A stretch of 64,000 nt of DNA from Superficieibacter sp. 1612_C1 (GTDB taxonomy: Bacteria; Pseudomonadota; Gammaproteobacteria; Enterobacterales; Enterobacteriaceae): the NCBI RefSeq assembly GCF_015234305.1, contig NZ_JADGMI010000001.1, positions 1,264,030-1,328,029 on the forward strand, read 5' to 3'. A program made the position numbers and the translations under genes. The notes below the pieces were generated by a model, which worked only from the letters and a program-made list of their open reading frames with translations, was not told where the DNA came from and did not search any database. Positions 24,342-34,623 of this stretch are shown here, in pieces; the stretch's first letter is position 1; every line of letters starts with the position of its first letter.

Positions 24342-26030
24342 TTAAAACGTCTCCCAGTTATCCCCGGACACGACCGCTGGTCTCTGCGTAGCCAACACCG
24401 GCGTTTGCACCGCTGGCACGCGGCGCTCAGTGGTACCGGTTTGCAGGCGGAAAGCCCCGACGGCTTCCGTCAGGCGAGCGGCCTGCTCTTCCAGGGAGGC
24501 GGCGGATGCGGAAGCTTCCTCCACCAGCGAGGCGTTTTGCTGCGTTACGTTGTCCATTTCGCTGATCGCCTGGCTAACCTGGGTTATTCCCCGGCTTTGC
24601 TCATCCGAGGCGGCAGCGATTTCGAGCATAATGTCCGTCACGCGTTTCACTGCCTCGACGATTTCTTTCATCGTGCCACCTGCGGCAACCACTTCACCGG
24701 AGCCGCGCTCGATCAGGGTGACGGATTCGCTAATCAACCCTTCAATCTCTTTCGCCGCCTGCGCACTGCGGCTGGCAAGGGTCCGGACTTCACTGGCGAC
24801 GACCGCAAACCCACGGCCCTGTTCACCAGCGCGCGCCGCTTCCACCGCCGCGTTCAGCGCGAGAATATTGGTCTGGAAAGCAATGCTATTGATAACAGCG
24901 GTAATCTCAGAGATTTTCTTCGAACTGGCGGAGATATTGCCCATAGTGGTGACCACGCCGGAGACAATTTGCCCGCCCCGGCTGGCTTTACCGGAAGCAT
25001 CTTCCGCCAGTTTGCTGGCATGATGGGCGTTATCCGCATTCTGTTTCACTGTTGCGGTGAGCTGCTCCATGCTGGCGGCAGTCTGTTCAATCGCTGCCGC
25101 CTGCTCCTCGGTGCGCGAAGAGAGGTCGGTGTTACCCGCTGAAATTTCGCTGGTGCCACGGTAGATCTCATCTGCGCCCATGCGAACGGTGCCAACGGTG
25201 CGCACCAACGAATGCTGCATTTTTTGTAAATCGCGGCTTAAATGGCCAATTTCGCTGCGGCCAGTCACTTCATCGGCCAGCGTCAGATCGCCAGCGGCGA
25301 TATTCTCAATACGCTGCGCGGCGCGCTGTAAGGGCGAGATCACCGTGCGGCGTAACACGATAAAGGTCAGCAGCGTTAATACCAGCGCGATAGCAAACGC
25401 GGCTGCCATAAATACCATGCCCAGCTGGCTGCGATGATGCGCCTGCTCCCGCAAGCTATTCGCCCGCTCGGTTCTTAACTGGATCGCTTTTAACAGCACC
25501 TCGTTATAGGCGTTATCCAGCGGACGTGCCTGTTCATTTTCGTGATTAATAATGGCTTCAAACATGCCGTTTTTTGCAAATTTGAGCATCGGCTGCATGC
25601 CTTTAATATAGGCGGCAAAGCTGGCATTCAGCGGGGCATCCAGCGCTTCATCCGCAGGCGTTTTGATCGTGCGATTCATATAAACGGCAAAACCGTCCTG
25701 CGATTGTTTAATACGTTTTTCTGCTTCGGCAATGTTCGCCTTCATCGCATCCATTTCGGCAATACGGCTGGCTGCTCCGGCATGGATCAGATTGATACGC
25801 GCGGTGCGCAGGTGGTTCGCACTGTTGGAAAGCCCCATACGGACCTGGATCTCTTCGGTGACATCTTTCTGATCGTGGTCGGCCTGCATTAAAAAATAGC
25901 CGGCCAGTCCCGCACTTAGCGCGAATAACAGCAAAATGCCGCCGAGAATGGTCGAAAACAGAGGAACCAGACGGATATGGTGTAAAAAACTCAGCTTGTG
26001 CGCAGGTTGCAGCGCTGTTTTATTGTCCAT
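24342..26030 (-). CDS. trg: Methyl-accepting chemotaxis protein Trg, with NWETF tail
   Basis: A 562-residue inner-membrane chemoreceptor matching E. coli Trg (ribose/galactose sensing through periplasmic binding proteins). Order: TM1 (about 28-50), periplasmic four-helix sensor (about 51-200), TM2 (about 203-225), HAMP (about 226-280), cytoplasmic signalling coiled coil with the hairpin tip [20 protein letters not shown]. The N-terminal [12 protein letters not shown] and sensor segment [21 protein letters not shown] are Trg-specific. Unusually it ends in SGDNWETF; the NWETF pentapeptide, which binds CheR and CheB, is present in Tar and Tsr but absent from K-12 Trg. A sigma-28-type promoter lies upstream. 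Confidence 0.92.
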   Translation of the reverse strand: MDNKTALQPAHKLSFLHHIRLVPLFSTILGGILLLFALSAGLAGYFLMQADHDQKDVTEEIQVRMGLSNSANHLRTARINLIHAGAASRIAEMDAMKANIAEAEKRIKQSQDGFAVYMNRTIKTPADEALDAPLNASFAAYIKGMQPMLKFAKNGMFEAIINHENEQARPLDNAYNEVLLKAIQLRTERANSLREQAHHRSQLGMVFMAAAFAIALVLTLLTFIVLRRTVISPLQRAAQRIENIAAGDLTLADEVTGRSEIGHLSRDLQKMQHSLVRTVGTVRMGADEIYRGTSEISAGNTDLSSRTEEQAAAIEQTAASMEQLTATVKQNADNAHHASKLAEDASGKASRGGQIVSGVVTTMGNISASSKKISEITAVINSIAFQTNILALNAAVEAARAGEQGRGFAVVASEVRTLASRSAQAAKEIEGLISESVTLIERGSGEVVAAGGTMKEIVEAVKRVTDIMLEIAAASDEQSRGITQVSQAISEMDNVTQQNASLVEEASASAASLEEQAARLTEAVGAFRLQTGTTERRVPAVQTPVLATQRPAVVSGDNWETF

Positions 26031-26079
26031 GGCTATCGACTCTCATTGAAAGAAGCGTACAAACACGCCCGTCTGATAG

Positions 26080-26106
26080 TCATCGGCATTTAAGCGCAAT
26101 TACTTA
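26080..26106 (-). promoter_or_regulatory. Sigma-28 (FliA) promoter of trg
   Basis: On the minus strand, TAAG (complement of 26103-26106), 15 bp, then GCCGATGA (complement of 26080-26087). This is close to the FliA consensus TAAA-N15-GCCGATAA and lies 50 bp before the trg start, as expected for a class 3 flagellar/chemotaxis gene. Confidence 0.75.
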
Positions 26107-26182
26107 CCGCGAAAAGCGATACCTGGCTCACACTTCACAACATTGAGGGGAGTGCCAGCGGCGGGAACCGCTGGCAGATGAA

Positions 26183-27325
<1,143 letters not shown>

Positions 27326-27333
27326 TTAATCAT

Positions 27334-27609
27334 TTATTTTAGATACGAACGGAGTAAATGGCCGACTTCCGCCATTCGCACCGCGCGCTGATCGGGCGTT
27401 GTCTCGCCGCTGACCAGCTCGTCTTTAAGGTGAATTTCGACCATCTCGCCCATCAGCCCATTTGCGGCCCCACGAATAGCCGCGATCTGTTGCAGGATGG
27501 CAATGCAGGGTTCGCCTGACTCCAGCGCCCTTTCCAGCGCATCGACCTGACCACGAATGCGCCGGACGCGGGTTAATGCGCGTTTTTTATCTTCGGGTGA
27601 CTGCGGCAT
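27334..27609 (-). CDS. frmR: Formaldehyde-responsive repressor FrmR
   Basis: A 91-residue CsoR/RcnR-family (DUF156) all-helical repressor. The residues used by FrmR to sense formaldehyde are conserved: Pro2 (exposed after Met removal), Cys35 (in ESGEPCIAI) and His60 (in VEIHLKDE). Reaction of formaldehyde with these residues releases DNA and derepresses frmA. Start codon has a GGAG site five bases upstream. A typical operator lies 16 bp further upstream. Confidence 0.93.
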   Translation of the reverse strand: MPQSPEDKKRALTRVRRIRGQVDALERALESGEPCIAILQQIAAIRGAANGLMGEMVEIHLKDELVSGETTPDQRAVRMAEVGHLLRSYLK

Positions 27610-27625
27610 GAAAACTCCGGGGTTA

Positions 27626-27645
27626 TACTATAGGAGGGTATAGTA
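27626..27645. promoter_or_regulatory. FrmR operator
   Basis: TACTATA (27626-27632) and TATAGTA (27639-27645) flank GGAGGG, a perfect inverted repeat with a G-tract centre. This is the A/T-flanked G-tract form of FrmR/RcnR-type operators and it directly precedes frmR. Confidence 0.8.
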
Positions 27646-27726
27646 ACAGCGAGATAACTGTCTTGCAAACCCCACCCCCTTTCCCATGCTCTATACTCTC
27701 AACAGGCTGTCGACGGGAGAATGGCT

Positions 27727-28404
27727 ATGTGTGGGCGTTTTGCGCAATCAAAAAACCGTGAAGACTATCTCGCGCTGTTCGGTAAAAAGGAGGCGTTCAA
27801 CATCCCTTACGATCCTGAACCGATTGGGCGCTACAACGTGGCACCGGGGACGAAGGTTTTGCTGTTAAGCGAGCGCGACGAACAGGTTTACCTCGATCCG
27901 GTGCTGTGGGGATATGCGCCGGGGTGGTGGGATAAACCGCCTCTGATCAATGCCCGTGTTGAAACGGCCGCCGCCAGCAGAATGTTTAAACCGTTATGGC
28001 AACACGGACGGGCGATAGTGTTCGCCGACGGCTGGTTTGAGTGGAAGCGCGAAGGCGATGTGAAGCAGCCGTATTTTATTCACCGCGCGGACGGCGAGCC
28101 CATTTTAATGGCGGCGATCGGCAGCACGCCCTTTGAGCGCGGTGATGAAGCGGAAGGTTTTTTAATCGTGACGGCGGCAGCCGACCGTGGGCTAATTGAT
28201 ATTCACGATCGCAGACCGTTGGTTCTGGTACCGGAAGCCGCGCGTGAATGGATGCGGCAGGACGTCGGCGGTAAAGAGGCCGAAGCAATAGCCGCTGAGG
28301 GCGCAGTGCCAGCGGATGCCTTTATCTGGCATCCTGTCACGCGGGCTGTCGGTAACGTACATAATCAACGCAGCGATTTAATCACACCGCTTGATGAGCG
28401 TTAA
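27727..28404 (+). CDS. yedK: SRAP/HMCES-family abasic-site crosslinking protein (YedK)
   Basis: A 225-residue protein nearly identical in pattern to E. coli YedK. SRAP proteins form a thiazolidine crosslink between their N-terminal Cys and abasic sites in single-stranded DNA, shielding them. Starting at ATG 27727 puts Cys at position 2, and the other active-site residues fall at Asn75, Glu105 (DGWFEWKR) and His160 (DIHDRRP), as in YedK. The in-frame ATG two codons earlier would bury the catalytic Cys, and GGGAGA is better spaced for 27727. The gene is in a different place from K-12 yedK, so this is either a relocated or second copy. Confidence 0.9.
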   Translation: MCGRFAQSKNREDYLALFGKKEAFNIPYDPEPIGRYNVAPGTKVLLLSERDEQVYLDPVLWGYAPGWWDKPPLINARVETAAASRMFKPLWQHGRAIVFADGWFEWKREGDVKQPYFIHRADGEPILMAAIGSTPFERGDEAEGFLIVTAAADRGLIDIHDRRPLVLVPEAAREWMRQDVGGKEAEAIAAEGAVPADAFIWHPVTRAVGNVHNQRSDLITPLDER

Positions 28405-28407
28405 CCA

Positions 28408-28608
28408 CTACATCCCAGGCGTTGGGCAGGAAGCCGGTGCGCCGGTTGAGTCAACGCATCCGCCTGCTGCCGAGGTGATTTTCGTGCCGGGCGCGGGGGC
28501 GGCATGCTCTGCCGCTGTCTGATTATCAGAACGCGTGGCTTCCGTATAAGTGGTGTGCGAGCAACCCGCCAGGGTGAATAACAGGCCAGCGATAAAAAAT
28601 TTATTCAT
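28408..28608 (-). CDS. Small hypothetical lipoprotein
   Basis: A 66-residue protein with a lipoprotein signal (MNKFFIAGLLFTLAGC, lipobox LAGC, Cys16) and a short low-complexity mature part rich in Thr, Ala and Pro with two further Cys residues (GGCVDSTGAPASCP), which could form a disulfide in the periplasm. The start has AGAGAGGAA upstream. It ends 3 bp from the convergent yedK gene. I do not recognise the family, and no function is suggested. Confidence 0.65.
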   Translation of the reverse strand: MNKFFIAGLLFTLAGCSHTTYTEATRSDNQTAAEHAAPAPGTKITSAAGGCVDSTGAPASCPTPGM

Positions 28609-28716
28609 AATTCCTCTCTATAAATCAATCGGGATAAACAGAGACCGGTTACAGTAAGTGTGACTGATAAAGAGAAATTTTCCAGCTCCCGCTTCGGATC
28701 GCCGCCCGCCGGGGCA

Positions 28717-30018
28717 TTACCTTTTAAGCGGCAGACCGGCGGTCTCTTTCGCACGCAGCACCGTCAGGAGCGTGATCAGCGCCGCCCCCATCACATACCA
28801 GGCCGGAGAAAACTTATCGCCAGTGGTTGCGATCAGCCATACGGAGAACCACGGCGTGATACCGCCAAAGAACGCCACCGCAAAGTTATAGGCAATTGAC
28901 AGCCCGCCGTAGCGGACGCTGGTAGGAAAAAGCTCGGCCATGGCTGCGCTACAGGCTCCGTCGAAGGCGGCAATAAAGGCTCCCAGCATCAACATGGCGA
29001 AAACAGCGGAGAGCACATCGCCCTGCGCCATCACCATCATCGCCGGGTAACTAAACAGAATAAATCCGCTACAACCTGCCAGCATCAGTGGCTTGCGGCC
29101 AAAGCGGTCGGAGAGATAACCCATAAACGGCACCATAACCGCAATAGCAAACAGTCCGATGGTGGTAATGGCGTAGGCGTTCAGGCGGGAAAAATGCAGT
29201 TCGGTCGCCAGATAACTGGGCATAAACGTTTGCAGCGTCCAGTGCCCTACCGCCTTGAGAACCACAAACCCCACGCAAAACAGCAGTGCAGCCCACGCTT
29301 TCGTGACCGCTGCGCGAAGCGGCGCGGCCTCGGTTTTCCCTGTCGCGGCCACCGCTTTATATTCGGGCGAATCTTCCAGATGCTGACGCAGATAAAGCCC
29401 AATCCAGCCCAGCGGTCCGGCGATTAAAAACGGAATGCGCCACCCCCAGTCGTTCATGGTGTCGTCCCCGAGCGAGGCCGTCAGCAGGAATACCAGCCCC
29501 GATCCGGCGACAAAGGCCATAAAACCAAAGTTATCGATCCAGCAGGTGAAATAACCGCGTCGGGCGACGGGAGCATATTCCGCCAGATAAGTGGTCGCCC
29601 CCGAACTTTCGCCGCCAGCGGCGAAGCCCTGGACAAGACGTGTGATGACCAGCAGTATCGTCGCGGTAATGCCGATGCTGTGATAAGAGGGCAACAATCC
29701 CATCGCAAACGTTGCGCCAGAGGTGAGCAGGATCACTGTCGCCAGCACTTTCTGCCGCCCTACCCGGTCTCCCAGCGAGCCAAACCATAACCCGCCGAGG
29801 GGACGCATAATAAAACCCGCGCCGAAAACGGCGAATGAGGAGAGCAATGCCACGGCCGGGTCGGCCGAGGGGAAAAATTGCAGGCCGATAATCGCCGCCA
29901 GCGTGCCGTACAGGCCAAAATCAAACCATTCAACGAAGTGGCCCACGCCAGTCGCGAGTAGCACTTTGCGTAGCTTCCTTTCAACCGGTACCGGGCGATC
30001 TTTGGTTATTGTTGTCAT
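28717..30018 (-). CDS. MHS-family MFS transporter (metabolite:H+ symporter)
   Basis: A 433-residue protein with twelve predicted membrane helices in the metabolite:H+ symporter branch of MFS (ShiA, ProP, KgtP relatives). Family marks are VGHFVEWFDFGLYG (helix 1), 'MRPLGGLWFGSLGDRVGRQ' for the loop 2-3 motif, RLVQGFAAGGESSGA (helix 4) and the second-half motif GYLSDRFGRKPLML. The substrate is probably an organic acid or compatible solute but cannot be specified. ATG at 30018 has GAGG five bases upstream; a GTG two codons earlier is less likely. No co-transcribed catabolic genes are present. Confidence 0.85.
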   Translation of the reverse strand: MTTITKDRPVPVERKLRKVLLATGVGHFVEWFDFGLYGTLAAIIGLQFFPSADPAVALLSSFAVFGAGFIMRPLGGLWFGSLGDRVGRQKVLATVILLTSGATFAMGLLPSYHSIGITATILLVITRLVQGFAAGGESSGATTYLAEYAPVARRGYFTCWIDNFGFMAFVAGSGLVFLLTASLGDDTMNDWGWRIPFLIAGPLGWIGLYLRQHLEDSPEYKAVAATGKTEAAPLRAAVTKAWAALLFCVGFVVLKAVGHWTLQTFMPSYLATELHFSRLNAYAITTIGLFAIAVMVPFMGYLSDRFGRKPLMLAGCSGFILFSYPAMMVMAQGDVLSAVFAMLMLGAFIAAFDGACSAAMAELFPTSVRYGGLSIAYNFAVAFFGGITPWFSVWLIATTGDKFSPAWYVMGAALITLLTVLRAKETAGLPLKR

Positions 30019-30155
30019 CACCACCTCAAAGTGTTTCTATTATAGATATACTTTTACACCGACCGGCGATTATATGCACAGAAGAAAGGCATTAAAATGT
30101 GACCGTCCGCAAAGATGCCGCGCAGAAAAACCGCGTCGATCACATTTTTGACCGC

Positions 30156-30180
30156 AAAAAAAGCCCCGCCATAGCGGGGC
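30156..30180 (-). terminator. Intrinsic terminator of cybB
   Basis: GCCCCGC (30163-30169) pairs with GCGGGGC (30174-30180); on the minus strand the hairpin is followed by seven T residues. It lies 14 bp past the cybB stop. Confidence 0.85.
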
Positions 30181-30194
30181 AAGAAGCAACATTA

Positions 30195-30725
30195 TCAGCT
30201 GCGTTTTTTGGGCATCATGCGCAGTAACGTATTGTCTTTCCAGAAATAGTGATGCAACAGTGCGGCCAGTGCGTGAAGGCCGATCACCCAGTAGCCCAGT
30301 TTTGCCAACAAAATATGGTAATCCTTCACCACGTCCACTACGTCAAAATTGGCTTCTGCGGCATACGGCATCACCACGCCAAACGCCATCCACGGGTGGC
30401 CACGGTTATACATCATCACCAGGCCGAGGATCGGCAGCACGATAAAGAGCAGATAAATAACCAGATGTCCCAGATGGGCCATGCCGGTCATCATCGGTCT
30501 GGGCTTAGGCACAATCGCCGGCGTCTTATATTTAAGGCGCAGCAGCAGACGGGCCAGCATCAGCACCAGCACGGAAATGCCGCAGGAGACATGCACCATG
30601 TTAAACCACAGCCGGGCGCTTCGCGGAGCCAGACCGCGAAATTCCATTGCGCAGTACGCCACCACAACTAACAGAAACACCAGCCAGTGAATGACAATTT
30701 GCACGCCGGAATATTTATTACCCAT
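30195..30725 (-). CDS. cybB: Cytochrome b561 CybB
   Basis: A 176-residue, four-helix inner-membrane diheme protein equal in length to E. coli CybB, a superoxide:ubiquinone oxidoreductase. Heme-ligating histidines are visible in IVIHWLVF (about residue 12), NMVHVSCG (about 46), KDYHILLAK (about 137) and IGLHALAALLHHYF (about 150). Own terminator downstream; divergent from an esterase gene with an inverted repeat between. Confidence 0.92.
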   Translation of the reverse strand: MGNKYSGVQIVIHWLVFLLVVVAYCAMEFRGLAPRSARLWFNMVHVSCGISVLVLMLARLLLRLKYKTPAIVPKPRPMMTGMAHLGHLVIYLLFIVLPILGLVMMYNRGHPWMAFGVVMPYAAEANFDVVDVVKDYHILLAKLGYWVIGLHALAALLHHYFWKDNTLLRMMPKKRS

Positions 30726-30796
30726 CAGATTTTCCCGAAATATCCATAATAAAAGAACAACATAGCGGGGTTTCGTTAAAAATTCATTAACTTTTA

Positions 30797-30812
30797 GCGC
30801 AGCGTACTGCGC
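30797..30812. promoter_or_regulatory. Inverted repeat between cybB and the esterase gene
   Basis: GCGCAG (30797-30802) and CTGCGC (30807-30812) form a perfect palindrome with 4-bp centre. The symmetry extends outward imperfectly (AACTTT on the left, AAAGTTT on the right), giving a candidate operator in the divergent promoter region. Confidence 0.3.
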
Positions 30813-30914
30813 AAAGTTTGATTTTGAAACAACAGTTTACTTTGTTGGCTGGCTTAACATTTTTCATGACGCGCTGTGCTATAACCTCTTTTTGCCCTTC
30901 ACAGGAGAAACGGT

Positions 30915-31847
30915 ATGTTGTCCATTCCCCCCGAAGAACTGGTGCAGTTGATGGCGGAAGCTACCCGCAAAGCAGGCACCTTCCCCGTCTGGCCTCAGGG
31001 CGAGGCACCCGGCGCGGTGACCAGTCGCGTCCAGTTTGTGCTGGAAGAGAATCACACGGGCAGTTCCGCGTTTGATCGTTCCGTGACCGGCGTTCGCGCC
31101 CCGCAAATTACGGTTTATGCCCCTGCCGAGCCGAACGGTATCGGCATTCTGGTCACGCCGGGCGGATCGTACAAACGCGCGGTGCTGGATAAAGAAGGCT
31201 GTGCGCTGGCTCCGTTTTTTAATGCCTGCGGCTATACGCTGTTTGTGATGACCTACCGTATGCCCGACGACGGTCACGCTGAAGGCGCCGATGCCCCACT
31301 GGCGGATGTGCAGCGTGCGATGCGCACGCTGCGGGCACGCGCGGCGCAATGGCAACTGGATGCGGATCGTCTCGGTGTACTGGGTTTTTCTGCCGGAGGA
31401 CATGTGGCGGCAAGCCTCGGTACGCGCTTTGCGGAACAGGTTTATCCGCCGCTGGATGAGATTGACACCCTGTCGGCACGTCCGGCGTTCATGGCGCTGG
31501 TTTATCCGGTGATCACTATGCGCGACGAGATTGACCATCCGGCATCGCGTCAGGCATTGATCGGCACACAACCGGACGCCGCGCAGATCGCACATTACTC
31601 CCTGGAACAACGGGTCGACAGCCAGACGCCGCCAACCTTTTTGCTCCACGCGGTTGACGATCCGACGGTGAAAGTGGAAAACAGCGTGGTGATGTTTACC
31701 GCACTGCGCCAGCACGGCGTGCCGGTGGAGATGCATTTGTTTGAACAGGGTAAGCACGGATTCGGTATCCGCGATGCGCAGGGGCTACCAGTATCGGTGT
31801 GGCCTGAACTGATGATGAGCTGGATTAAAAGTAAATTTTTGCAGTGA
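30915..31847 (+). CDS. Alpha/beta-hydrolase, probable carbohydrate acetylesterase
   Basis: A 310-residue alpha/beta-hydrolase without a signal peptide. The oxyanion-hole segment is TPGGSYKRAVLDKEG (about residue 79), the nucleophile lies in GFSAGGH (about 160), the acid in HAVDDPTV (about 250) and the base His in GKHGFG (about 283). The GGSY...EG...YRMP pattern is that of acetylesterases acting on acetylated sugars (XynB/BD-FAE-like), so cytosolic deacetylation of a carbohydrate is the best guess. CAGGAG precedes the start. It stands alone between cybB and aldA. Confidence 0.8.
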   Translation: MLSIPPEELVQLMAEATRKAGTFPVWPQGEAPGAVTSRVQFVLEENHTGSSAFDRSVTGVRAPQITVYAPAEPNGIGILVTPGGSYKRAVLDKEGCALAPFFNACGYTLFVMTYRMPDDGHAEGADAPLADVQRAMRTLRARAAQWQLDADRLGVLGFSAGGHVAASLGTRFAEQVYPPLDEIDTLSARPAFMALVYPVITMRDEIDHPASRQALIGTQPDAAQIAHYSLEQRVDSQTPPTFLLHAVDDPTVKVENSVVMFTALRQHGVPVEMHLFEQGKHGFGIRDAQGLPVSVWPELMMSWIKSKFLQ

Positions 31848-31866
31848 GCGCGGCCCGGCGGGTAAT

Positions 31867-31995
31867 GCCGGGTGGCGGCTTCGCCTTACCCGGCCTGTGG
31901 GATGGAATTTATTATAGTATTTACAAACGGTTAGCTTTCCCACAAGATCGCGTTTCATCCACCCCGTAGGCCCGGTAAGCGCAGCGCCACCGGGC
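31867..31995. repeat. REP pair between the esterase gene and aldA
   Basis: Two oppositely oriented REP-type palindromes: 31867-31894 (GCCGGGTGGCGGCTTCGCC core) and 31966-31995 (GTAGGCCCGGTAAGCGCAGC core). They are near copies of the elements at 7066-7162 and again lie between convergent genes. Confidence 0.8.
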
Positions 31996-32026
31996 AGAGC
32001 GGCACGGGAGTGCCGTCAATCCCCCG

Positions 32027-33466
32027 TCAGGACTGCAAATACACCACCTGCGTTTGCAGATACTCTTCCAGCCCGTGACGACCATCGGCTCCGCCAATCC
32101 CCGATTTGCGCCAGCCGGCGTGGAAACCCTGCATGGCTTCAAAGTTCTCGCGGTTAATGTAAGTTTCGCCGAACTTCAGCCCCTTAATCGCTTTCATCGC
32201 CGTATTCAGGTTCTGGGTATACACCGCCGATGTCAGGCCATAATCGCTGTCGTTGGCCATCGCCAGCGCCTCTTCAAGGGTATCAAACGCGATAACCGGC
32301 AGCACCGGACCAAAGGTCTCTTCATGAACAATCGCCATTTTCTGATGCACATCCAGCAACAGCGTCGGCGGATAGAAGTAGCCCTTGCCTTCCGCAGCCT
32401 TACCGCCGAGAACCACTTTCGCGCCTTCTTCCACCGCGCGGGCGACTTTCTGCTCCACGCGCTCCAGCGCGGCGGCATTAATTAACGGCCCCATCGCAAT
32501 ATCGCTACGCTGGCCCGGATCGCCATATTCCACCGCTTTCAGCGCCTCGCCAAGCCGGTTCACAAAGCGATCGTAAATCCCTTTCTGCACATACACCCGC
32601 TCGGCGCAGTTACACACCTGCCCGGTATTGATCACCCGCGAATCAACAATCGCTTTTACCGCCAGATCCAGATCGGCATCGTCCATCACGATAGCCGGAG
32701 CCTTGCCGCCGAGCTCCAGGCAGACTTTAGTAATGTTTTTCGCGGCGGCAGCCATGATTTTTTCCCCGGCCCCTACGCTTCCGGTCATGCTGACCATAGC
32801 CACTTTCGGGTTGCCCGCCAGTTCCTGACCGACCGTTTCACCGCGCCCCAGCACCAGGTTGAAGACCCCTTTCGGCAGACCAATCTCATGGACGATTTCG
32901 GCAAAGGCGATGGCATTATTCGGCGTAAACTCGCTGGGTTTGATAACGATAGTGTTGCCGGTAATGAGCGCCGGAGCCAGCTTACGGGCGATCAGGAAAA
33001 ACGGGAAGTTCCACGGCAGGATGCCGGTGGTGACGCCCAACGCGCGTTTGAAAACGAGGATATTTTCGCCGGGACGATCGCTTTGCAGGATCTCACCTTC
33101 GTAGCGGCGCGCCCACTCGGCCATATAGTCGATATAGTCAGCGGTAAAAGAGACTTCTACTTCGGCAAGCTGCTGGATTTTGCCGCCTTCCGCAACGATC
33201 AGCGCGCTAATCTCACTGGCTCGCTCACGAATACCCGCCGCAATTTTTTTCAACCAGCCCGCACGTTCAATGGCCGGTAACGCCTCCCAGCCTGGCTGCG
33301 CCCGATGCGCCGCATCAATGGCCTCTCGCGCCTGCTGAGCACTACCATCCGGAATACGCGATAGCAGCGCTTCGGTTGCCGGATTGATGACGTCGATCCA
33401 GTTATCGCCCTGCCAGCTTACGAACTGACCATCGATATACATTCCGTGCTGCACTGGTGCTGTCAT
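32027..33466 (-). CDS. aldA: Lactaldehyde dehydrogenase AldA
   Basis: A 479-residue NAD-dependent aldehyde dehydrogenase matching E. coli AldA in length and throughout its sequence. AldA oxidises L-lactaldehyde (fucose/rhamnose breakdown) and glycolaldehyde in the cytosol. The catalytic Cys is in TGQVCNCAERVYV (about 285), the general base Glu in CLELGGKAP (about 251) and the NAD-binding block is LPWNFPFF. ATG 33466 with CAGGAG upstream gives the K-12 N-terminus; an upstream in-frame ATG at 33550 adds an unrelated leader. In K-12, gapC and other genes separate aldA from cybB. Confidence 0.94.
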   Translation of the reverse strand: MTAPVQHGMYIDGQFVSWQGDNWIDVINPATEALLSRIPDGSAQQAREAIDAAHRAQPGWEALPAIERAGWLKKIAAGIRERASEISALIVAEGGKIQQLAEVEVSFTADYIDYMAEWARRYEGEILQSDRPGENILVFKRALGVTTGILPWNFPFFLIARKLAPALITGNTIVIKPSEFTPNNAIAFAEIVHEIGLPKGVFNLVLGRGETVGQELAGNPKVAMVSMTGSVGAGEKIMAAAAKNITKVCLELGGKAPAIVMDDADLDLAVKAIVDSRVINTGQVCNCAERVYVQKGIYDRFVNRLGEALKAVEYGDPGQRSDIAMGPLINAAALERVEQKVARAVEEGAKVVLGGKAAEGKGYFYPPTLLLDVHQKMAIVHEETFGPVLPVIAFDTLEEALAMANDSDYGLTSAVYTQNLNTAMKAIKGLKFGETYINRENFEAMQGFHAGWRKSGIGGADGRHGLEEYLQTQVVYLQS

Positions 33467-33629
33467 GTCTGCTCCTGTGATTATATTGTTTTCAACAAGT
33501 AAACGCATTGTTAAAACAATACAATCGCAGGCGGGAATTCCTACTGTCAAAGGCCGATTATGTGAGATGACGCATAAAAGTGAGCGAAATGAAACAGATG
33601 TGCCCGCTGGTACGGCAACGGGCAGCGCA

Positions 33630-34418
33630 TTACATCAGCGAACGGGTTTTGAGCGCATCAATCAGTAATTCATCATCTTTAAGGGTATGCCAGGCGTGTT
33701 CAACTTCCGCCGGAATAGTGACGTGACTGATGAATCCTTTTCCATTAGGGCCGTACCCCTGCGCATCATCACGCAGGCGTGGGATCTCGCCGAGGATCAG
33801 CGACAGATAACGCTCGACCGGCCACAGACCTCGTTGGCTATCCATCAGCGCCAGACCCTTCTCGCTATTATGCAATTGCGGCACGATCCCGGGATAACTC
33901 ATCAGGCGCGGCGGCGTTTTACGGTCGCGAAACTCATGCGCAAATGTCGCCATGGTTCGACGCTGCATCGTGGGGTCCTGCACCACCACGGTATTGGCGT
34001 GCGCCAGGCCAGTAACATCAAGCATCTGACGGGTAAAGTGCGCATTTTCACCGCAGTTCGTGGATTTGCTCTCTATCAACACCCGTTCAGCAGGGATGTC
34101 CCAGAACTGCCGGGCGATCTCCGCCAGAATCTCAGCCTCTGAGCGCCCGGTGGTTTGCACTTTGTTATAGCGCGGATGGCGGGCAATGGCGGCGTAGAGA
34201 AAGGTCGTCGAATGGCCGATACCGCCGCTGATCAATAAGGGACACGATTTGGCCGCAGCCACTTCGCAGGCCGCATCAATACTGGGGATAACCGCGTTCC
34301 CCGCCAGCACCACCAGATCAACAGCCCCGTCGACAGACTCATTCTGCGCCAGCCATTGCCCCAGCAGATTTGCCGCCTGAAGGGTGGCAGCGGGCAGTTG
34401 TGGAAAAATACCTGTCAT
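33630..34418 (-). CDS. ydcF: DUF218-family protein YdcF
   Basis: A 262-residue orthologue of E. coli YdcF, a member of the DUF218/ElyC-SanA superfamily; YdcF has been reported to bind S-adenosylmethionine, but its reaction is unknown. Recognisable blocks are LAGNAVIPSIDAAC, 'LLISGGIGHSTTFLY', ESKSTNCGENA, VVQDPTMQRRT and WPVERYLSL. No signal peptide or membrane segment is visible. The start at 34418 has AAGGAG; an upstream in-frame ATG (34457) is less likely. It is 163 bp upstream of the aldA start on the same strand. Confidence 0.9.
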   Translation of the reverse strand: MTGIFPQLPAATLQAANLLGQWLAQNESVDGAVDLVVLAGNAVIPSIDAACEVAAAKSCPLLISGGIGHSTTFLYAAIARHPRYNKVQTTGRSEAEILAEIARQFWDIPAERVLIESKSTNCGENAHFTRQMLDVTGLAHANTVVVQDPTMQRRTMATFAHEFRDRKTPPRLMSYPGIVPQLHNSEKGLALMDSQRGLWPVERYLSLILGEIPRLRDDAQGYGPNGKGFISHVTIPAEVEHAWHTLKDDELLIDALKTRSLM

Positions 34419-34623
34419 TCTTATTACTCCTTGATTTGACTCCCTGGAGCGTAACATCTGTCACGCGCCTTCACAGCGGATCTATCTTAAAGCCGCAGTG
34501 TAATCCTTTCCGCGTTCCCGCGCCGCTGGTCTATATTTTCATTCACTTGAATTATGAATCATACCGGTTGTACACTCGAATGCCGGGTGCTGAAGATACT
34601 GTTATATAAGGTGGAAAATCATT

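Noticed and set aside
30026..30194. RydC sRNA, expected near cybB in K-12
   Set aside because: I looked on both sides of cybB for the RydC 5' end and pseudoknot and did not find them; only the cybB terminator is present.
30879..31757. 292-codon frame antisense to the esterase gene
   Set aside because: Antisense to a hydrolase with an intact catalytic triad; composition is that of a reverse-frame artefact.
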